NCBI RefSeq assembly: GCF_000003605.2
Contig: NW_003113472.1
Location: forward strand, 122,561 to 134,704
Source of the DNA: Saccoglossus kowalevskii
Lineage: Eukaryota; Hemichordata; Enteropneusta; Harrimaniidae
Length of the DNA stretch: 12,144 bases
Direction: 5' to 3'
Of the stretch, positions 7,940 to 12,144 are shown in pieces. The translations under genes and the position numbers were made by a program. The stretch's first letter is position 1, and the number at the start of each line of letters is the position of its first letter. Below the pieces are notes generated by a model, which ran no database searches, was not told the origin of the DNA, and was given only the letters and a program-made list of their open reading frames with translations.

Positions 7940-10900
7940 GTAAGTTGAATCCTTGATAATTCCGACCATCCTTCTATATACAATGACTGTGTTTATTTCA
8001 TTGCCAAAAGTAATATTCATTGAGTGATATCGTGGCATTATTTCTTGTCTAGCCTATCTGTTTTTCCACTAAAGTGTCAAGGAAATCATGACTCGCAGTT
8101 CATTGAAATAAATGAATGACCCGACGCTATTACAACGTTTCAAACGTAAACATTACTATTGTGAACTGAATGTTCGTGTTTTGCACCAGTACGTTTGTGC
8201 ACAGTGTTACTGTAAATTTTATGGGTGTGTCTGTCTTGCTGTGCTATTTAACACTGGTGTTATTGTGAGTTTGTTAAAGGTTCTTTGTACGTATAATTAT
8301 TGACCGGTTATTAAAGTTTCTAAGTCCCCCCTTTGCATGATCGATCATAGCATTCCTTTGTTTTGTAAAGTAAAACACCTGACATGACACGATTTATCTT
8401 CATGGCATACATGTGATTTATTCGTTACGTTTGATCGTACATGTACATTTGTTATAAGTCGAATTATTAATATCTCTTTAAAATTTGGTTTTACTTTGTC
8501 GACCTGGTTGTTGGTTTCTCACCACATTGTATATATTCCATGGAACCCACAACAAAAACAATGCAGTGACCATCACCCTTTTTAGCTGTATAACAAATGT
8601 AATTTTCAATTAACCAATAATCAAATTTATAGTCACTGGCTGACTATGATTGTGTTCATTGGGCGTTTATGCCAATCCTATTGCAGAAGTATTATACTTG
8701 GAAACATGCATAAAGCAATTAATGGTGGTGTCTCCTGGGTAAAATGCATTGTTGACGCTAAATTTAAATAAAGGCTGTGCTTGTTGCACTATCGCCTTTA
8801 AGTTAATGATTGACATATTACATTGTACATGTATGTTGTTATTGTTCATGTTATGCCAAACAGGAGAAACATCTTGGTTTTTCTGCAGTGCATGTTAACA
8901 ATGTGTATGCACACTACTACCCAGCACATACCAGCTGTAAAATCTAAAATAGCTAAATGAGAACTGTGGACCTCAAAGCTAGGCACATGTAAATGATCTT
9001 ATCTTTGAACATGTTTAGTTTCTAGGGTATAATGCCCCCATGAATGGTGGCGAACAAAATTCCTTATTCTACTATTCTTATCTGCAGAAGGGACGATTCA
9101 GTGAAAATAAAATCTTAATATACCTGTTTTCCTATATTTTACTTTCAACTCAGTGAAAATAAACTCGATACAAAACACCCAAAAAGTCTTTTCAGAGAAA
9201 ATTAACTCCAGTTAAAATAAAGTATTTATTCACAATTGAGTTCATCTGAATTTACGTTTTAGGAGAGTTGACAGCCGCAGTCGAAGCACGGACCGAAAGG
9301 GTAGTACTAAAAGTAAGACTGCTGATAAGAAAAGCAAAGGGCGCAAAAGACAAGTGTCCAGTAGCAGCAGTGATAGGTATGAGTTAACATAATGTGCTTA
9401 CAATTACTATGCAATGTTTATCATACATGTATATGCTCTCTAAGTTATATGAGAGTGTACATGTAAATGCATGTCGTATGCTCACTTAACACCACTGGTT
9501 TTAACAATTTTAATCCAAGTAGGATGAAACCACCAAAATAATTGTTGACTTGTATGTGCCTTTGTTGAAGATGCGTTTGTAGTAAAGCTAATGTTGTGTA
9601 TGGACTCCTTGGGAAATGGCAATATGCTTAATTCAGAACTATTGCTACGTTCACGTTAAGAGATCTTGGCACGTGGTGAAACTTGCAGAGGGATTCGAAA
9701 AACAATTATTTTTTCACGTCTTTGTAGCATTGCAAAAAAAAAAAAACAGTTGCAGCAGCGCATAGATATGTCGCTGACAAACGTTCTGCATTCATTTAAT
9801 TCATTACTACAGCATTCGACCATATAAAGCTTCACTTCCCTCCATCGTCATGTCATAGGGTGCTAGTATGAATCAGTATATGTTCTCTTAAATTCACCAC
9901 TGAGGGCGTGATTTTGGCTCGTGCCAAGTGATCAGGCAGCAAATCTTGCTGGACGTCTATCGGGACTGATAAGTTTTTTTTCGGCACGTGCTGACTCGGC
10001 CCGATCATTCACATACATGTTTCGGCATGTGCCGGGATCTCTAACAAGAACGCAACAGCAGCAGCATTCATTCAAACATTGTTTGACATCTGTATGACCT
10101 GAATCATCACATTACTGTTTCTAACTTATATGATGTCTCAATATTTATATATAATAGTCAAATATACAATTATATCATGTGCCGGTACTTAACACTAACA
10201 CTAACTCTTAACATTTTTTATTTTTCTTGGTCCAAAGTTCTTCAGGGTCCTCTGTAAGCCGCTCCAGTTCATCAGATTCGTCAAGTAGTTCTGGAAGCAG
10301 TAGTTCACGTTCAAGAAGTAGTTCTGGGTCCAGTTCAAGGAGTTCATCGTCATCAAGTCGATCTAGTTCTAGCTCTGACAGTTCGCGTAGTCGCAGCCGT
10401 GGAAGGAAGAGACCTGTTAGAAGATCAAGAGAAAAATCTAGGTATAGTAGTTTGCAGAAGCTTTCAACTTTTCTAGTTGTTATATTGAACACAACACCAA
10501 CCATCTGTAATGTCATCCTGCCAACTTCCCTGTCTCTGCCCTAGTGTCAGTGAATGAAAGCCACTTAGAATGGTTAAATTTTGTGTTTTGAGCTCACAAA
10601 ACATGCATAATTAAACAGGTTTTCATTAGAAGAAAACAGCAATGTTTGATTTTCCTTGATGATGTTGAGCATTACAGCCATTTATATGAGCCTATGATTT
10701 TCAGGGTGGGGGTGAGAATCCTGCTATACAAGATGCACTCTTCTTGTGTATCTCTATCACAGTGGTGGGCAACATTAGTCTCAAACAACTTTTGTGCATT
10801 CAGGAAGAGGGATTAGTCTTACTGATTACTGCTTATTGTCAAACATAAACACTTATTTTGTGCAATCCTTATGCAATTTAAAGTTACCTGTATATAAAAA

Positions 10901-11485
10901 CCACCTGTCTAAAGTGGCCGTTATTTTAGCACCACTTAGGTCAAATAAACCTCTATACAAAGGCCAAAATGATGGAAGCTTGTATTAGATGCGTAGTCTC
11001 TACTTTAATCAAGCTTATATTTATTTATCTTCTATCTTCAAATATCTGTTGAGAGATTACCCCTTAAACTGAGAAATTATTTTCATATTTGTATTCACCA
11101 ATTAATCAAACATGTGATGGGGGTCGCCTGTCCGTAAGGGACAATTTGTACATTGATATACACGGATTGTATGCATTGTATGCATAGTCAGTGATATATT
11201 ACTTTGCATGATGTGCGTCCAGGAGTAAAGCTGACTTGATTTTGTAATTCAGATCTCCAAGAAGAAAGAGAAGAAGTCCTACACCAAAGCCAACAAAATT
11301 ACACATTGGAAGACTAACACGTAATGTAAATAGAGATCACTTGCTGGAAATCTTTTCTACTTATGGTAAAGTAAAAACAGTGGAACTCCAAGTCGATAGA
11401 ATGACTAATTTATCAAGAGGATTTGCTTATATAGATTTTGAAAATCATGACGATGCCGACAAAGCGATGAAACACATGGATGGAG
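7938..11485 (+). CDS. RNPS1: RNPS1, RNA-binding protein with serine-rich domain 1 (5' part, four exons, 3' end outside window)
   Basis: Coding exons are 7938-7939 (AT of the start codon), 9263-9376, 10238-10441 and 11253-11485. All junctions join in frame and give about 184 residues. RNPS1 is a nuclear, peripheral exon junction complex protein that works in splicing (ASAP and PSAP complexes with Acinus or Pinin and SAP18) and can promote nonsense-mediated decay. Residues 1-32 are basic with an RS start and a likely nuclear signal, KKSKGRKR (23-30). Residues 33-93 are mostly serine. Residues 94-121 are Arg-rich with SP dipeptides. The RRM starts at 122, with RNP2 LHIGRL (123-128) and RNP1 RGFAYIDF (162-169), and reaches KHMDG at 180-184. 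RRM identity to vertebrate RNPS1 is obvious by eye (HIGRLTRNV, EIFSTYGK). The last RRM strand and the C-terminal Arg/Pro-rich region must lie further right. The N-terminal part is about 40 residues shorter than in human RNPS1. Confidence 0.93.
7940..9262 (+). other. RNPS1: RNPS1 intron 1
   Basis: It starts with GTAAGT and ends with TTTACGTTTTAG. It contains AT-rich sequence and no coding stretch or recognisable mobile element. An open frame at 8112-8303 has no family features. Near the 3' end there are four loosely related GTGAAAATAAA-type units (listed separately). Confidence 0.8.
9099..9221 (+). repeat. Four degenerate CAGTGAAAATAAA units before exon 2
   Basis: Similar words occur at 9099-9112, 9151-9164, 9193-9206 and 9209-9221 (CAGTGAAAATAAA, repeated exactly once, then CAGAGAAAATTAA and CAGTTAAAATAAA). 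Spacing is uneven. They may be the decayed remains of a minisatellite or a chance effect of AT-rich DNA. They lie 40-160 bases before the exon 2 acceptor, where branch points and intronic splicing elements are found. Confidence 0.3.
9263..9376 (+). CDS. RNPS1: RNPS1 exon 2: completes ATG; basic RS N-terminus
   Basis: The acceptor is TTTACGTTTTAG and the donor is GATAG/GTATGAG. The first base completes the start codon. The exon then encodes MRVDSRSRSTDRKG, a Lys/Arg-rich nuclear-signal-like segment, and the beginning of the serine run (SSSSSD). It ends in phase 2 with AG, completed by T in exon 3 to Ser39. The sequence is much less conserved than the RRM, as expected for this part of RNPS1. 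Confidence 0.85.
9377..10237 (+). other. RNPS1: RNPS1 intron 2
   Basis: It starts with GTATGAG and ends with a T-rich tract and TTGGTCCAAAG. About half of it is taken up by the inverted-repeat element at 9641-10060, and it also holds an A13 run at 9734-9746. Confidence 0.8.
9641..10060. mobile_element. MITE-like element with imperfect terminal inverted repeats
   Basis: The left end 9641-9682 (core GAGATCTTGGCACGTGGTGAAAC) and the right end 10019-10060 (complement of core GTTTCGGCATGTGCCGGGATCTC) are inverted copies over about 42 bases, matching at roughly three of four positions. Between them lie further GCACGTG-type words (near 9914 and 9983), also partly inverted, and no coding capacity. 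Size, non-coding content and paired ends fit a non-autonomous DNA transposon (MITE). A target-site duplication is not clear, so the exact ends and the superfamily are open. Confidence 0.55.
10238..10441 (+). CDS. RNPS1: RNPS1 exon 3: serine-rich domain
   Basis: The frame fixes the acceptor at TCCAAAG/TTCTTCAG; the next AG, eight bases on, would shift the frame. The donor is TCTAG/GTATAG. The exon is 204 bases (68 codons) and begins and ends in phase 2. It encodes nearly the whole serine-rich domain: long Ser runs broken by Arg, Gly and Asp, then RSRSRGRKRPVRRSREKS. In human RNPS1 this region carries phosphorylation sites and takes part in protein contacts and splicing activity. Being symmetric, the exon could be skipped without a frameshift. 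Confidence 0.9.
10442..11252 (+). other. RNPS1: RNPS1 intron 3
   Basis: It starts with GTATAG and ends with TTTTGTAATTCAG. The content is AT-rich with no recognisable element. An open frame at 10794-10988 has no family features and lies wholly inside the intron. Confidence 0.8.
11253..11485 (+). CDS. RNPS1: RNPS1 exon 4: Arg/SP linker and most of the RRM
   Basis: The acceptor is TAATTCAG and the donor GATGGAG/GTAAGA. The exon completes Arg107 and continues with RRKRRSPTPKPTK, then the RNA-recognition motif: RNP2 LHIGRL, LTRNVNRDHLLEIFSTYGK and RNP1 RGFAYIDF, ending at KHMDG with one base of the next Gly codon (phase 1). RNP1 keeps the aromatic positions F164 and Y166. In RNPS1 the RRM serves mainly in protein contacts within ASAP/PSAP. 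The final beta strand lies in the next exon outside the window. Confidence 0.95.
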
Positions 11486-12144
11486 GTAAGATGAATTAAT
11501 TGACTAGTTGTGTCAGACAGACAGTCCTGTTGCACAGACAGTTACATTCTTAATTAATAGCCTTTTTTTTCAATTGAGAACCAGCATTATGCATCCCGAA
11601 ATAAAACATAAAACAGGACAAACAAAGGTCATAGTGGCATCAAAATATCATGTGGGATTCGACAAACTTTAAATATTTTTCGGATATTTCCCAGGGTTCT
11701 CCACGAGGGGTTTTAACAGGGCACCGCGCCCTGTTTAAATTGTCAGCGCCCTGTTATATTTCCTGTGCATAATCCCAGACAAAGAATTGTTTACAAAACA
11801 AGTCAACACTCATTGTCTTCCGAAGATGATTCATCGTGCTCGGGGTAACTGGTTCATTGTTTTAAGGTGGAACTGTGAAAATTCCGGTTTGTTATCGTAG
11901 CAGGTCACCGTGAGGTAATATTAACACCACCGAACAAAAAGTTACAAGTTTTTTCAACACGATTAAAAATGAACATGTGACCTAGAAAAGTGATTACCGT
12001 ACCCATATTTTTACTGCCAGGGTGACGTCAAATATATAAAATCGTTATCGGTAAAACCATTCGTTAAACATAAGGTCTATGGTTAAAACCAAGTTCACGC
12101 CGTGACTAGGTAGCGGCAACATCGTCACCGTCGAGTGGAACAAA
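11486..12144 (+). other. RNPS1: RNPS1 intron 4 (5' part)
   Basis: It starts with GTAAGATG. I see no acceptor followed by RRM-end coding (the expected Gly-Gly-Gln-Ile-like continuation) before the window ends, so the intron probably extends further. It holds the GCGCCCTGTT repeat cluster near 11690-11760. Confidence 0.65.
11690..11760. repeat. GCGCCCTGTT repeat cluster, probable dispersed repeat fragment
   Basis: AACAGGGC (11715-11722) pairs with GCCCTGTT (11728-11735) around ACCGC, and a direct copy GCGCCCTGTT follows at 11746-11755. Just before it is CCAGGGTTCTCCACGAGG. A GC-rich word repeated three times inside an AT-rich intron suggests a fragment of a dispersed repeat (SINE- or MITE-like); the family is not identified. 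Confidence 0.45.

Noticed and set aside
7802-8038. Minus-strand 78-codon frame across the RNPS1 promoter and exon 1
   Set aside because: It runs through the promoter motifs, the exon 1 donor and intron 1, and shows no domain.
8112-8303. Plus-strand 63-codon frame in RNPS1 intron 1
   Set aside because: No domain, no supported splice or transcript borders, and a codon pattern like the surrounding intron.
10208-10516. Minus-strand 102-codon acidic Glu/Leu-rich frame
   Set aside because: It is the antisense reading of the serine-rich exon 3 of RNPS1, whose biased codons remove stops on the other strand.
10227-10544. Single-exon plus-strand serine-rich gene of 105 codons
   Set aside because: It begins with TTG before the splice acceptor and reads into the intron past a clear donor; it is exon 3 of RNPS1 with flanking intron.

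Overview
The window is animal genomic DNA: one intron-split gene, a decayed retrotransposon, and AT-rich non-coding sequence. There are no bacterial gene arrays, rRNA, tRNA or CRISPR. The frequent ACATGTAC-type words, GGGGG and TTG/TTA tracts and a YR (DIRS-like) retrotransposon suggest a marine invertebrate (mollusc- or lancelet-like). That placement is an impression, not a result.

Layout. Positions 1 to about 4250 are clearly richer in G+C than the rest and hold a broken DIRS-order retrotransposon on the minus strand. Reading from right to left there is a hairpin-rich stretch (4068-4244), unassigned sequence, possible gag remnants (about 2450-1600), reverse transcriptase (about 1560-600), RNase H (about 592-227) and a post-RNase H domain that runs off the left edge. 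Frameshifts, stops and lost catalytic residues show it is dead. From about 4250 to 7750 the DNA is AT-rich and intergenic or intronic, with a G18 run, small inverted repeats and two weak candidate minus-strand exons.

From 7884 to the right edge lies the 5' part of RNPS1 (RNA-binding protein with serine-rich domain 1, a peripheral exon junction complex and splicing factor) on the plus strand. A compact CpG-type promoter with NRF1, YY1 and ETS-like sites leads to a short exon 1 that ends in AT. Splicing to exon 2, which starts with G, creates the ATG. Exon 2 (basic/RS), exon 3 (serine-rich domain) and exon 4 (most of the RRM) join in frame to give about 184 residues; the gene continues past the window. 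Intron 2 carries a MITE-like inverted-repeat element and intron 4 a GCGCCCTGTT repeat cluster. A short divergent minus-strand reading frame with a good start context and donor site lies immediately left of the promoter, so the promoter may be bidirectional.

The most interesting points are the splice-assembled start codon (in the unspliced RNA it reads ATG-TAA), a tandem 3' splice site at exon 3 whose second AG would give an early stop, the in-frame cassette structure of the serine-rich exon, and the paired-terminus element in intron 2. No wholly new multi-gene system is visible.
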